A DNA stretch of 64,000 nt from an uncultured Tessaracoccus sp. (GCF_943914565.1 NZ_CALUCN010000009.1:41902-105901), one strand, 5' to 3'. Positions 7,571 through 16,850 are shown, counted from the first letter of the stretch. Translations and numbers: made by a program. The notes: a model not told the origin generated them from the letters alone.

Positions 7571-8751
7571 GCGAGCCCCAGCCCGCGTTCGTGCACGTCG
7601 GCCAGGTAGGCGGCCGCGTTGCGGCGCGTCTCGTCGACCGAGTCGCCGCCGAACTTCTCGAGCGCCGAGTCGGCGAGCACGAGCGCGACCATCGCCTCGC
7701 AGACGACGCCCGCGGCGGGGACCGCGCACACGTCGCTGCGCTGGTGATGGGCGCGTGCTTCCTCGCCGGTGCGCACGTCGACGGTGCGCAGCGCCCGCGG
7801 CACCGTCGAGATGGGCTTCATCGCGGCGCGCACACGGAGCACCTCGCCGGTGCTCATGCCGCCCTCGGTGCCGCCGGCGTGGCGGGACGCGCGGTGCATG
7901 CCGGGCAGGATCTCGTCGTGTGCCTGTGAGCCGCGAATGCGCGCGAGCTCGAAGCCGTCGCCCAACTCGACGCCCTTGATGGCCTGGATGCCCATGAGCG
8001 CACCGGCGAGGCGCGCGTCGAGGCGGCGGTCGCCCTGCACGTGGGAGCCGAGGCCGGGTGGAAGGCCGTGGGCGAGCACCTCGACGACGCCGCCGAGCGT
8101 GTCGCCCTCCTTGTGGCAGGCCTCGACCTCGGCGAGCATGCGCGTGGATGCCTCGGCGTCGAAGCAGCGCAGCGGGTCGGCGTCGATGGCGTCGAGGTCG
8201 TCGGGGGTGGGCAGCGTGTCCGCGGCGGCGCGCACGGGGCCGAGCTCGACGACGTGGCTCAGCACGCGCACACCGAGCGCCTGGTCGAGGAACGCCATCG
8301 CGACGGTGCCGAGCGCGACGCGGGCGGCCGTCTCGCGCGCCGACGCGCGTTCGAGGACGGGCCGGGCCTCGTCGAACGCGTACTTCTGCATGCCGACGAG
8401 GTCGGCGTGGCCGGGCCTGGGACGGGTGAGGGCGGCGCCGCGGGCCTGCCCCTCGAGTTCCGCCGGGTCCACCTCGCCCGGCGCCATGACCTGCCGCCAC
8501 TTCGGCCACTCGGTGTTGCCGATCTCGATCGCGATCGGGGAGCCCAGGGTCTCGCCGTGGCGGAACCCGGCCAGCAGGCGCAGCTGGTCCGCCTCGAACC
8601 TCATGCGGGCTCCCCGGCCCGCGCCGAGGCGACGGCGGGCGAGGTTGTGCGCCAGCTCCCGCTCCCCCACCCGGACGTGCGCAGGAATGCCCTCCATCGT
8701 CGCGACGAGGGACTGGCCATGGGACTCTCCGGCGGTGAGGAATCTGAGCAT
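7567..8751 (-). CDS. aroC: Chorismate synthase
   Basis: A 394-residue FMN-dependent enzyme that makes chorismate from EPSP, the last common step to Trp, Phe and Tyr. It starts MLRFLTAGESHGQSL (family signature GESHG) and carries ARASARETAARVALG, the usual second signature, near residues 130-145. The start at 8751 is chosen because it matches the family N-terminus. An in-frame ATG at 8760 (MASMLRF) is equally possible; neither has a clear ribosome-binding site, so translation is probably coupled to aroE, which ends 13 bp upstream. It overlaps aroK by 4 bp. Confidence 0.95.
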   Translation of the reverse strand: MLRFLTAGESHGQSLVATMEGIPAHVRVGERELAHNLARRRLGAGRGARMRFEADQLRLLAGFRHGETLGSPIAIEIGNTEWPKWRQVMAPGEVDPAELEGQARGAALTRPRPGHADLVGMQKYAFDEARPVLERASARETAARVALGTVAMAFLDQALGVRVLSHVVELGPVRAAADTLPTPDDLDAIDADPLRCFDAEASTRMLAEVEACHKEGDTLGGVVEVLAHGLPPGLGSHVQGDRRLDARLAGALMGIQAIKGVELGDGFELARIRGSQAHDEILPGMHRASRHAGGTEGGMSTGEVLRVRAAMKPISTVPRALRTVDVRTGEEARAHHQRSDVCAVPAAGVVCEAMVALVLADSALEKFGGDSVDETRRNAAAYLADVHERGLGLA

Positions 8752-8764
8752 GCTGGCCATTGTC

Positions 8765-9580
8765 TCAGACCCCGCGGCGGGCACGAAGCTCCTGGTCGGC
8801 TGCCGAGCGCAGCTCGCGGAACCCCACCTCGTGTCCGGTGAGGAGTCGGAACTGGTCCACCGCCTGGCCCGCGAGCAGGTCGAGGCCGTCGAGCACGGGC
8901 GTGCCGACGTCGGCCGCGGCGCGCGCGAGGGCCGTCGGCCACAGGTCGTAGACGCAGTCGAACACGGCCCCCGTGCAGCGAGCGAGGGTGGCCGCGTGGG
9001 GCGCGACCGCGTCGGAGGGGATGGTGTTGATGAGCAGCCCTGCGAGGCCCGGATCGGTGCCGAGCGGGTGGACCCACGTCCTGATGTCGTGGTCCGCGCC
9101 GAGCTCGAACAGGGCCTGGGCGCGTTCGGGCCGTCGCGCGAGCACGATGATCTCTCGGGTGCCGAGCTCAGCGAGCGCGACGAACGCGGACCGTGCGGTC
9201 GCGCCGTTGCCGACGATCACCGCGCGCATCGTCGGGGGCAGACGGTGGGCGCGCAGGGCCCGGATGAAGCCGGTGACGTCGGTGTTGTGGACGGTGGGGT
9301 GATCGCCCAGGCAGAGGGTGTTGCCGGCGCCGGTGAGCCGGGCGTACTCGTCGGGTTCACCGAGCGCGAGGATCGCCGGCTTGTGCGGGGCCGTCACGCT
9401 GAAGCCGGCCCACGTCGGGTCCTCGAGCTTGGGGCGCAGGAAGTCGTCGAGGTCCTCGGACGCGACGCTGACGGCGTCGTAGCGCCAGTCGTCGAGGCGG
9501 TACCGGGCATAGCCGGCCCGGTACATCGCCGGCGAGAGCGAGTGCTCCGCCGGGTCGCCGATGACTGCGCAGCGCCTCAC
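8765..9580 (-). CDS. aroE: Shikimate dehydrogenase
   Basis: A 271-residue NADP-dependent reductase of 3-dehydroshikimate. The N-terminal domain shows HSLSPAMYRAGYARY and FSVTAPHKPA with the catalytic Lys, then GAGNTL and HNTDVTGF with the catalytic Asp. The NADP-binding VIVGNGATARSA loop is near residues 140-152. The sequence is rather divergent: the usual His-Asn after SxSP is replaced by Tyr-Arg. GTG 9580 overlaps the mltG stop (GTGA) and is preferred over a GTG 12 bp upstream, which is too close to the GGAAAG ribosome-binding site. It is followed by aroC with a 13-bp gap. Confidence 0.88.
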   Translation of the reverse strand: MRRCAVIGDPAEHSLSPAMYRAGYARYRLDDWRYDAVSVASEDLDDFLRPKLEDPTWAGFSVTAPHKPAILALGEPDEYARLTGAGNTLCLGDHPTVHNTDVTGFIRALRAHRLPPTMRAVIVGNGATARSAFVALAELGTREIIVLARRPERAQALFELGADHDIRTWVHPLGTDPGLAGLLINTIPSDAVAPHAATLARCTGAVFDCVYDLWPTALARAAADVGTPVLDGLDLLAGQAVDQFRLLTGHEVGFRELRSAADQELRARRGV

Positions 9581-10692
9581 TTGCCGGAGCACTTTCCGGG
9601 GTGCGACTTGCAGTACTGCTGGAAGAGCTTCACGTTCTGGTTGTGCTCCTCGAGCGTGTTGGCGAAGCGCGTCTCGCCCGTGTCGAGGTTCACCGTCACG
9701 AAGTAGAGCGCGTCGGTGTCGGCCGGGCTGAGGGCCGCCTTGATCGCCGTCTCACCGGGGTTGTTGATCGGGCCGGGCGGCAGACCGGTGTTGCGGTAGG
9801 TGTTGTAGGCCGAGTCGACCTGGCGCTGCTTCGGCGTCGTCGTCACCCCACCAGACTTGCCGACCACGTAGTGGACAGTCGAGTCCATCTCCAGCTTCAT
9901 GTCCTTCTTCAGCCGGTTGTAGATCACCGCGGCGACCATGGGCTGGTAGTCGGGGTCGTGCGTCTCGCCCTCGATGATCGACGCGACGGTGAGCGCCTCG
10001 AGCGGGCTGCGTTCGAGGGTCTTCGCGCGGCCGGCGATGTTCGTGCGCTCGGCGACGACGTTGAACTGCTGCACCTGCGTCTTGAGGATCTGCGTGGCGT
10101 TGATCGGCTCCTGCACGTCGTAGCGCGCCGGGAAGAGGAAGCCCTCGAGCCCGCCCGCGGGCGCCCAGCCGGGCAGCCCCAGCTCGCCACGCTTGGCGAC
10201 GGCGGCGTCGAGCTGCTCCTTGCTGACGCCCAACTCCTTCGTGATGCGCGCCTGCTGCTCCTTGAGCGTGGTGCCCTCCGGGAACGTGATCCAGATCCGC
10301 TTCAGGTTCGCGGGGTCCAGGAGCATCTCGAGCGCGTCCTCCGCGGGCAGCTCCTTGCGCAGCGTGAAGCGCCCGGCCTGGAGGCGGTCGGCCTTGCCGG
10401 ACTTCTGGGCCTCGCTGCGGAACTTCCGCACCGACTTCACCACGCCGGCCTCGTAGAGGATGTCGCCGATCTGCGTGATGCCCGCGCCGGCAGGAATCAC
10501 GACGTCGACGTCGGCGGTGCCGGCGCCCACGAAGTCGTCGTCGGGGGTGGTGAACTCCACGTAGGCCTCACTGATCTTGTCGTAGGCGAACCAGCCACCG
10601 CCGACCAGCACGGCGAGCGCGAGCACGACGGCGAACGCGCCCCGGGCGCGGTACGCGATCTCGCGCCAGTTGGGGCCCTGTGCGGATGTCAT
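9577..10692 (-). CDS. mltG: Endolytic murein transglycosylase MltG
   Basis: A 371-residue membrane-anchored enzyme (YceG family) that cuts nascent peptidoglycan strands and sets glycan chain length. One membrane segment lies at residues 18-37; the rest is extracytoplasmic. The catalytic glutamate is Glu241 in ALTVASIIEGET, followed by AAVIYNRLKKDMKLEMDSTV, both family hallmarks. It overlaps ruvX (ATGA) upstream and aroE (GTGA) downstream. The order alaS-ruvX-mltG-aroE is standard in actinobacteria. Length is typical and no key residue is missing. Confidence 0.95.
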   Translation of the reverse strand: MTSAQGPNWREIAYRARGAFAVVLALAVLVGGGWFAYDKISEAYVEFTTPDDDFVGAGTADVDVVIPAGAGITQIGDILYEAGVVKSVRKFRSEAQKSGKADRLQAGRFTLRKELPAEDALEMLLDPANLKRIWITFPEGTTLKEQQARITKELGVSKEQLDAAVAKRGELGLPGWAPAGGLEGFLFPARYDVQEPINATQILKTQVQQFNVVAERTNIAGRAKTLERSPLEALTVASIIEGETHDPDYQPMVAAVIYNRLKKDMKLEMDSTVHYVVGKSGGVTTTPKQRQVDSAYNTYRNTGLPPGPINNPGETAIKAALSPADTDALYFVTVNLDTGETRFANTLEEHNQNVKLFQQYCKSHPGKCSGK

Positions 10693-11153
10693 TCGTCCTC
10701 GCTTCCCTGGATCAGTTCGCCGACCACGTCGCCGGTGCGGCCCTCGGCGTCGATCGCCGACTGGAGGATCTCCATGGCTGCGGCTTGGTCGATGATTGCA
10801 CGCTGGGAGCGGGTGCTGCGCCCGACACTCCCAAGACTACGCGAGGCACTCGCGGTGCTCATCCGCTCGTCGACGAGGCGCACCTCGACCGGCGCGATCC
10901 GGGCCGCGAGCTCAGCGGCCTTCGCGCTGACGAACTCGGCCGCGGGGCCGAACTCGCCGCGGAGGTTGATCGGCAGACCGACGTAGACCACCGTCGGCTC
11001 GTACTCCTCGACGATGGCATGCAGGGCGGGGAACTCGTCGCGGCCGGCCGGGACCGTGGCGACGGGGTGGGCGAACGTGGTGCGGGCGCCGCACGCGGCG
11101 ACGCCGATCCTGGCCTTGCCCCAGTCGATGCCCAGCCTCGGGGACTCAGGCAT
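10689..11153 (-). CDS. ruvX: RuvX/YqgF family putative Holliday junction resolvase
   Basis: A 154-residue RNase H-like nuclease. The first acidic motif is GIDWGKARIGVA (Asp10), the second region contains VVYVGLPINLRGE, and the third DERMSTASA. The protein is implicated in 16S rRNA 5' maturation and Holliday junction processing; which role dominates here cannot be told. ATG 11153 lies 8 bp inside the end of alaS, and the stop overlaps mltG, so it is made by coupled translation. Confidence 0.93.
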   Translation of the reverse strand: MPESPRLGIDWGKARIGVAACGARTTFAHPVATVPAGRDEFPALHAIVEEYEPTVVYVGLPINLRGEFGPAAEFVSAKAAELAARIAPVEVRLVDERMSTASASRSLGSVGRSTRSQRAIIDQAAAMEILQSAIDAEGRTGDVVGELIQGSEDE

Positions 11154-13797
11154 CGGCCACCAGCGTCCTGAGGCGGGCGAGCGCTTCGCCCGCGCGTGCC
11201 GCGTCGGTGCCGCCGCCCTGGGCGAGGTCGTCCTTGCCGCCGCCCTTGCCGCCGAGCACCCCGCAGACCTCGCGGATCAGCTGGCCTGCACGCAGGCCGT
11301 GGCCGCGGGCCGGTTCGTTCGTCGCGACGACCGCGGCCGGCTTGTCGACCCCGCCGACGAGCGCCACGACGGTGGGTGCGTCGTCGCCGAGCCGGCCGCG
11401 CAAATCGGTGGCGAGGGTGCGCAGGTCGCCGCCGGCGACGCCCGGCACCTCGAGCGCCAGCAGGTCGGTCTCTCCCACGTGCTCGACCTTCGCGAGCATC
11501 TGCTGGGCGCCGGCGAGCAGTTTCTCCGACTCGAGGCTGGCGACGCGCTTCTCGGCCTCCTTCAGCTGCGCGACGAGGCGCGCGACCCGCTCGGGCAGCT
11601 GTTCGGGCGTCACGCGCAGGGACTCGGTGAGCTCGCGCACGAGGGCCCGTTCGGCTGCGAAGCGGCGGAACGCGTCGGCGGAGACGAGCGCCTCGACGCG
11701 GCGCACCCCGGAACCGATCGACTGCTCCCCCAGCAGGTTCAGCACGCCGATCTGCGCGGTGGTCGCGACGTGCGTACCGCCGCACAGTTCCCGGGACCAG
11801 GGGCCGGCGAGCTCGACCATGCGCACGATCGGCGGGTACTTCTCGCCGAACATCGCCATGGCGCCCATCGCCTTGGCCTCCTCGAGCGGCAGCTGGGTGG
11901 CCGTGACCTCGAAGTCGTCACGGATGGCCTCGTTGGCGCGCTCCTCGACCTCCTGGCGCAGCGCGTCGCTCATCGCCTGCCCGGACTGGTAGTCGAAGCG
12001 CAGGTAGCCGGGCTTGTTGTACGAGCCGGCCTGCGTCGCGCCGGAGCCGACGAGCTCGCGCAGCGCGGCGTGGACGATGTGGGTGGCGGTGTGCGCCTGC
12101 GAGGACTCGTGGCGCAACTGCGGGTCGACGCTCGCCTCGACCGCGGCACCGACGCCGAGTTCACCGGAGACCGCGACGCGGTGCACGACGAGGCCCGGCA
12201 CGGGCCGCTGGACGTCGAGCACCTCGAGCGAGGCGCCGTCGGCGAGGATGCGGCCGTGGTCGGCGTCCTGGCCGCCGGCCTCGGCGTAGAAGGGCGTGGC
12301 GTCGAGGACGACCTCGACCACGTCGCCGTCCGAGGCACGGTCGACGAGCTGACCGTCGGCAATGATGCCGCGGACGCTCGTCGCCAGGCCGAGGTCGTGG
12401 TAGCCGGTGAAGGGCGTCTCACCACGGTCGCGCAGCGTGCGGTACGACTCGGGGTTGGTGGTGCCGAGCTTCTTGGCCTTCGCGTCGGCCCGCGCGCGTT
12501 CCTTCTGCTCGCGCATGAGCGACTCGAACGCGCGGCGGTCCACCTCGAGCCCCTGCTCGTGGGCCATCTCCATGGTGAGGTCGATCGGGAAGCCGTAGGT
12601 GTCGTGCAGCTTGAACGCCGCGTCACCGGGGAGGGTCGGCGACTGCGCATCCTTCGCGTCCCGCACCGCGGCCTCGAACATCACCGTGCCGGACTGCAGC
12701 GTGCGTCGGAAGGTCTCCTCCTCGTGCAGCGCGGCGGCCCGCACGCGGTCCCACGACGCCGTGATCTCCGGGTAGGACACCTCCATCAGGCCCTTCGAGA
12801 CCGGGAGCAGCTCCGCGAGCACCGGGTCCTGCACGCCGAGCAGCCGCATCGCGCGGACGGCGCGACGAAGGAGCCGGCGGAGCACGTAGCCGCGAGCCTC
12901 GTTGCCGGGTGTGACGCCGTCGGTCATGAGCATGAGGGCGCTACGGACGTGGTCGGCGACGACGCGGAAGCGGACGTCGTCGTCGGGGTCGGCGCCGTAG
13001 CGCTTGCCGGAGAGCTCGGCGGCGCGGGCGATGACCGGGTAGACCTGATCGATCTCGTACATGTTCGCCACGCCCTGTTTGAGGTAGGCGATGCGCTCGA
13101 GGCCGGCCCCGGTGTCGATGTTGCGGCTGGGCAGCTGGCGCGCGACGTCGAAGTCGTCCTTGGCGCGCACGGCCGAGAGCTCCTCCTGCTGGAAGACGAG
13201 GTTCCAGATCTCGAGGAAGCGGTCCTCGTCGGCCTCAGGCCCCCCGTCGGGGCCGTACTCGGGCCCGCGGTCGACGTAGATCTCGGAGCAGGGCCCGCCC
13301 GGTCCGGGGACGCCCATGTGCCAGTAGTTGTCGCGCAGTCCGCGCTCCTGGATGCGCTCGCGTGGGACGCCGACCTGCTGCCAGAGGTCGATCGTCTCGG
13401 TGTCGCCGTGGAGGGCCGTCACCCAGATCTTGTCGCCGTCGAAACCGAGCCCGCCGTCGGTCTCGGACTTGGTGATGAGCTCCCACGCCATCTCGATCGC
13501 GCCGGCCTTGAAGTAGTCGCCGAAGGAGAAGTTGCCGAGCATCTGGAAGAACGTGCCGTGGCGGGTGGTCTTGCCGACCTCCTCGATGTCGAGGGTGCGC
13601 ACGCACTTCTGCGCGGAGACCGCACGGCGGTGGGGCGCCGGCTCGTCGCCCAGGAAGTACGGCTTGAACGGCACCATGCCGGCGTTCACGAACAGCAGCG
13701 TCGGGTCGTTGTACAGCAGCGAGGCGCTGGGCACGACCTGGTGGTCGTGGGCGGCGAAGTGCGCGACGAAGCGGTCGAGGATCTCGTGGGTGTGCAT
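11146..13797 (-). CDS. alaS: Alanine-tRNA ligase
   Basis: An 883-residue class II synthetase charging tRNA-Ala, of full family length. The N-terminal catalytic core includes FVNAGMVPFKPYFLG and FFQMLGNFSFGDYFK (residues about 35-110). The editing domain has the zinc-binding HTATH near 565 and CGGTH near 670, which clear mischarged Ser or Gly. A C-Ala domain ends the protein. ATG 13797 is preceded by CGGAGG. It starts 5 bp after the DUF6167 gene and overlaps ruvX by 8 bp. Confidence 0.97.
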   Translation of the reverse strand: MHTHEILDRFVAHFAAHDHQVVPSASLLYNDPTLLFVNAGMVPFKPYFLGDEPAPHRRAVSAQKCVRTLDIEEVGKTTRHGTFFQMLGNFSFGDYFKAGAIEMAWELITKSETDGGLGFDGDKIWVTALHGDTETIDLWQQVGVPRERIQERGLRDNYWHMGVPGPGGPCSEIYVDRGPEYGPDGGPEADEDRFLEIWNLVFQQEELSAVRAKDDFDVARQLPSRNIDTGAGLERIAYLKQGVANMYEIDQVYPVIARAAELSGKRYGADPDDDVRFRVVADHVRSALMLMTDGVTPGNEARGYVLRRLLRRAVRAMRLLGVQDPVLAELLPVSKGLMEVSYPEITASWDRVRAAALHEEETFRRTLQSGTVMFEAAVRDAKDAQSPTLPGDAAFKLHDTYGFPIDLTMEMAHEQGLEVDRRAFESLMREQKERARADAKAKKLGTTNPESYRTLRDRGETPFTGYHDLGLATSVRGIIADGQLVDRASDGDVVEVVLDATPFYAEAGGQDADHGRILADGASLEVLDVQRPVPGLVVHRVAVSGELGVGAAVEASVDPQLRHESSQAHTATHIVHAALRELVGSGATQAGSYNKPGYLRFDYQSGQAMSDALRQEVEERANEAIRDDFEVTATQLPLEEAKAMGAMAMFGEKYPPIVRMVELAGPWSRELCGGTHVATTAQIGVLNLLGEQSIGSGVRRVEALVSADAFRRFAAERALVRELTESLRVTPEQLPERVARLVAQLKEAEKRVASLESEKLLAGAQQMLAKVEHVGETDLLALEVPGVAGGDLRTLATDLRGRLGDDAPTVVALVGGVDKPAAVVATNEPARGHGLRAGQLIREVCGVLGGKGGGKDDLAQGGGTDAARAGEALARLRTLVADA

Positions 13798-13802
13798 GGT
13801 GG

Positions 13803-14030
13803 TCAGTCCTCCGGGAGGTTGAGTTCGCGACGCAGCTCGGCCTCTCGCTCGGCCCGGGCGGCGTCGAAGGTTGCGGTGAAGCGGCCGAGATCGACGGCGG
13901 TCTCGCCCGCGCGTGCATCGATCTCCCGGCGCAGCGCCTCGGGAACGTACTGGCGGTAGAGCTTGCGGCCCTTCAGCATCACGTAGGTGGCCGCCGCGGC
14001 GCCGGCGGTGAACCAGAAGGTGCCCTTCAC
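13803..14030 (-). CDS. DUF6167 family small protein
   Basis: A 75-residue protein: one short hydrophobic stretch (residues about 4-20, FWFTAGAAAATYVML) followed by a charged tail ending in ELRRELNLPED. It matches the actinobacterial DUF6167 family, found next to a DUF948 protein and alaS; function unknown. The start is GTG 14030, overlapping the DUF948 stop (GTGA). It is probably membrane-attached with a cytoplasmic coiled tail, but no activity can be assigned. Confidence 0.8.
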   Translation of the reverse strand: MKGTFWFTAGAAAATYVMLKGRKLYRQYVPEALRREIDARAGETAVDLGRFTATFDAARAEREAELRRELNLPED

Positions 14031-14398
14031 TTCCGGCCTCCCGTGATCGCCTTGCGCACCCCGTAGGTGAAGGCGGCGGTCTTGACGAGCGGCTTGCCGA
14101 ACACGGCACCGACGAGGTTGGAGAACTGTGCGGCGTCCTCCGACACGTCTGCCGCGTTGGCGGCGACCCGGCCGGCGTCGTCGGTCACGGTGGCGAGCTT
14201 GTCGAGGTTGGCGTCGGCGTTCGTGGCGGCCGTCCTCAGGGCATGCATGGCGGGCACGATCGCGTCGCTGGCGCGTCGCAGGGATTCGGTGGCCTCGTCG
14301 ATCGCGCCGCGGGCCCGCAGCAGCGGGCGGGCGGCGAGCGTCACGAGCACGCACAGGGCGACGGCGGCGAGGATCGCCGCGAGTTCACCGACGCTCAT
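14027..14398 (-). CDS. DUF948 family single-pass membrane protein
   Basis: A 123-residue protein with one N-terminal membrane helix (residues about 5-25) followed by a long amphipathic helix rich in Ala, Asp and Asn (residues 30-100), the layout of DUF948 proteins. Function unknown; the family is often listed as methyl-accepting-like because of the coiled coil. ATG 14398 has GGAGGACC just upstream. It overlaps the end of rarA by 14 bp and the DUF6167 gene by 4 bp, so rarA, both small membrane genes and alaS are likely co-transcribed. Confidence 0.82.
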   Translation of the reverse strand: MSVGELAAILAAVALCVLVTLAARPLLRARGAIDEATESLRRASDAIVPAMHALRTAATNADANLDKLATVTDDAGRVAANAADVSEDAAQFSNLVGAVFGKPLVKTAAFTYGVRKAITGGRK

Positions 14399-15776
14399 CC
14401 GGTCCTCCTCGTTCGTGGGCAGGCGCAACTCTATCCGACAGCACCTTGCGCAGCGACTGGAGCCGCTCGGCGATGATCTGCTCGGCGCCGTTGTCGGTGG
14501 GCTCGTAGTAGTGCACGCCGTCGAGGTCGTCGGGCAGGTACTGCTGCCCGACGATGTTGTGGGGGTAGTCGTGCGCGTAGAGGTAGCCCTTGCCGAAGCC
14601 GGCGTCGCGGCTGGACTTCACCGAGCCGTCGCGCAGGTGCAGCGGCACGTGCGTGCCCTTGCCGGCCCGGACGTCGGCGAGTGCGCGCCCGATGGCGGCG
14701 TAGGCGGCGTTGGACTTCGGCGCGGTGGCCGCCACGACGGTGGCGTGGGCGAGCGTGATGCGCGCCTCGGGCATGCCGATCAGCTGGACGGCTTGCGCCG
14801 CGGCGACGCACGTGGGCAACACGTTGTTGGCAGCGAGCCCCACATCCTCGGACGCGGAGATGACCAGGCGTCGCGCGATGAACCGGGGGTCCTCCCCCGC
14901 CTCGAGCATCCGCGCCAGGTAGTGCAGCGCCGCGTCGACGTCGGAACCGCGGACGGACTTGATGAAGGCCGAGATGACGTCGTAGTGCTGGTCGCCGTCG
15001 CGGTCGTAGCGCAGCGTCGCGCGGTCCACCGCGCTGGCGAGTATCTCGCGCGTGAGCGTCCCCTCCCCGAGGGCCTCGGCCGACGCGGCTGCCTCCTCGA
15101 GGTAGGTGAGCGCGCGCCGGGCATCACCGGCGGCCATGCGGATGAGCTCGGTGCGGGTCTCGTCGGGGAGGGTGAGCCGGCCGTCCAGACCGCGTTCGTC
15201 GGTGACCGCGCGGTCGATCAGCTCGGCGATGTCCGCGTCCTCGAGGGGTCGCAGGCGCAGCAGCAGTGAGCGCGACAGCAGTGGCGAGATCACGGAGAAC
15301 GACGGGTTCTCGGTCGTCGCGGCGATGAGGGTGACGATGCGGTTCTCGACCGCGGGCAGGAGCGCGTCCTGCTGGGTCTTGGAGAAGCGGTGCACCTCGT
15401 CGATGAACAGCACGGTGGGCTGGCCGCGGTGGAAGGCCTTGCGCGCGGCCCCGAGCTCGGCGCGGATCTCCTTGACACCGGCGGAGACCGCGGAGACCTC
15501 GACGAAGCGGGCACCGGACTCGCGGGAGACGATCGAGGCGATCGTCGTCTTGCCGACGCCGGGCGGGCCCCACAGGAAGACGCTCATGGACTGCCCGTCG
15601 ACGAGGCGCCTGAGCGGGGAGCCGGGCGTGAGGAGGTGCTGCTGCCCGACGATCTCGTCGAGCGTGCGCGGCCGCATGCGCACCGGCAGGGGCGCGCCCT
15701 CGTCGAGGGCATCGCCCAGCGAGCCCACCGGCTGGGTGGAACTGGGCGTGCCGAACAGGTCGAGGTCGTAGCTCAC
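14385..15776 (-). CDS. rarA: Replication-associated recombination protein A (RarA/MgsA)
   Basis: A 463-residue AAA+ ATPase acting at stalled replication forks. Walker A is GPPGVGKTT (residues 70-78), Walker B FIDEVHRF (Asp126, Glu127), sensor region TLIAATTENPSFSV, with the conserved C-terminal tetramerisation domain ending in YLPDDLDGVHYYEPTDNG. The GTG at 15776 is chosen because MSYDLDLFG is the usual N-terminus and a TACAGT -10 box lies 8 nt upstream, leaving almost no leader. The gene heads a very long run of same-strand, mostly overlapping genes. Confidence 0.94.
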   Translation of the reverse strand: MSYDLDLFGTPSSTQPVGSLGDALDEGAPLPVRMRPRTLDEIVGQQHLLTPGSPLRRLVDGQSMSVFLWGPPGVGKTTIASIVSRESGARFVEVSAVSAGVKEIRAELGAARKAFHRGQPTVLFIDEVHRFSKTQQDALLPAVENRIVTLIAATTENPSFSVISPLLSRSLLLRLRPLEDADIAELIDRAVTDERGLDGRLTLPDETRTELIRMAAGDARRALTYLEEAAASAEALGEGTLTREILASAVDRATLRYDRDGDQHYDVISAFIKSVRGSDVDAALHYLARMLEAGEDPRFIARRLVISASEDVGLAANNVLPTCVAAAQAVQLIGMPEARITLAHATVVAATAPKSNAAYAAIGRALADVRAGKGTHVPLHLRDGSVKSSRDAGFGKGYLYAHDYPHNIVGQQYLPDDLDGVHYYEPTDNGAEQIIAERLQSLRKVLSDRVAPAHERGGPDERR

Positions 15777-15784
15777 GGCTCCCC

Positions 15785-15790
15785 ACTGTA
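15785..15790 (-). promoter_or_regulatory. -10 box (TACAGT) of rarA, nearly leaderless
   Basis: TACAGT on the minus strand ends 8 nt before the rarA GTG. GGGGAG in the spacer could act as a ribosome-binding site only if transcription starts upstream of it, so a very short leader is expected. It lies back to back with the TAGGCT box at 15855-15860. Confidence 0.55.
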
Positions 15791-15854
15791 GTCCCGCGCG
15801 TTCGGGGCGTCCGCCGGGCGCCGCCGGCACCTGCGACCTCCGACGAGTGCAACC

Positions 15855-15860
15855 TAGGCT
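15855..15860 (+). promoter_or_regulatory. -10 box (TAGGCT) giving a leaderless monooxygenase transcript
   Basis: TAGGCT followed by exactly 6 nt and the ATG at 15867. With the usual distance from -10 to +1, transcription would start at the A of the ATG. There is no ribosome-binding site. Confidence 0.65.
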
Positions 15861-15866
15861 GGCTGC

Positions 15867-16850
15867 ATGAAGCTCTCGATCCTTGACCTCGTCCCGGTCT
15901 CCGAGGGGCAGTCGCCGGCCGACGCGCTCGCCGCGTCGCTCGAGCTCGCCACCCTGGCCGACGAGCTCGGCTACACGCGGTTGTGGTACGCCGAGCACCA
16001 CAACACCGCCGCCGTCGCCGCCTCGTCGACGGCCGTGCTCATCGGGCACGCGCTCGACCGCACGACGCGGCTGCGCGTCGGCTCCGGCGGGATCATGCTG
16101 CCCAACCACGCACCGCTCAGGGTGGCGGAGGACTTTGGCACGCTCGCGCAGCTGCACCCGGGCAGGGTGGACCTCGGCCTCGGGCGCGCGCCCGGCACGG
16201 ACCAGGTGACGGCCCGCGCGCTCGCGCGGTCGAGCGCGGAACCGCAGGAGTTCCTGCGCAACGTCACCGCGCTCAGCGCCTGGTTCCGCTCGGGACGCGT
16301 CGGTGGGATCCGCGCGGGCGTCGCGGAGGGCACTGCGGTGCCGATGTGGATCCTCGGGTCCTCCGACGCGGGCGCGACCCTCGCAGGCAGGCTCGGCATC
16401 CCCTACTCGTTCGCGTCACACTTCGCGCCCGACATGCTCGAGCGCGCGATCGCGATCTACCGCGAGGAGTTCAACCCCGACGCGCCCACCGCCGAGATCG
16501 AGCAGCCGTACGTGCAGGTGGGCGTCAACGTGCTCGCGCACGAGACCCCCGGTGAGGCGGAGCACCAGTTCACGACGACGCAGAAGATGTTCCTCGCGAT
16601 GCGCCGCGCCGGGGGTCGTCGCGCGCTCCCGGCCCCCGGTCCGCTCGACGGCGAGGACCCGATCCTGCTGCAGCTCATGGACCAAATGCTGCGGGTGCAG
16701 GCGGTGGGCACCCCGGACGTCGTGGCGCGTCGGCTGGAGGAGCTGCGCGAGGTGACGGGCGCGGACGAGCTCATCACCGTCACCTACACGCACGACCCCG
16801 AGGTGCGACGCGGCTCCCTACGCCTCGTCGCCGATGCGCTGCTCGGCTGA
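15867..16850 (+). CDS. LLM class flavin-dependent oxidoreductase (luciferase-like)
   Basis: A 327-residue (beta/alpha)8 monooxygenase of the bacterial-luciferase superfamily, MsnO8-like subgroup. Family marks are LWYAEHHN near residues 36-43, GSGGIMLPNHAPLRVAEDF near 73-91, and LGLGRAPGTD near 104-113. Such enzymes use reduced flavin (FMN or F420) and oxygen on varied substrates; the substrate cannot be told. The gene is alone on its strand, probably translated from a leaderless mRNA, and its last 33 bp overlap the end of aspS on the other strand. Confidence 0.88.
   Translation: MKLSILDLVPVSEGQSPADALAASLELATLADELGYTRLWYAEHHNTAAVAASSTAVLIGHALDRTTRLRVGSGGIMLPNHAPLRVAEDFGTLAQLHPGRVDLGLGRAPGTDQVTARALARSSAEPQEFLRNVTALSAWFRSGRVGGIRAGVAEGTAVPMWILGSSDAGATLAGRLGIPYSFASHFAPDMLERAIAIYREEFNPDAPTAEIEQPYVQVGVNVLAHETPGEAEHQFTTTQKMFLAMRRAGGRRALPAPGPLDGEDPILLQLMDQMLRVQAVGTPDVVARRLEELREVTGADELITVTYTHDPEVRRGSLRLVADALLG

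Noticed and set aside
13803..14354. Longer version of the DUF6167 gene (183 codons)
   Set aside because: The extra N-terminus overlaps the DUF948 gene out of frame and is Arg/Ala-rich noise; the GTG at 14030 overlapping the DUF948 stop fits the family.
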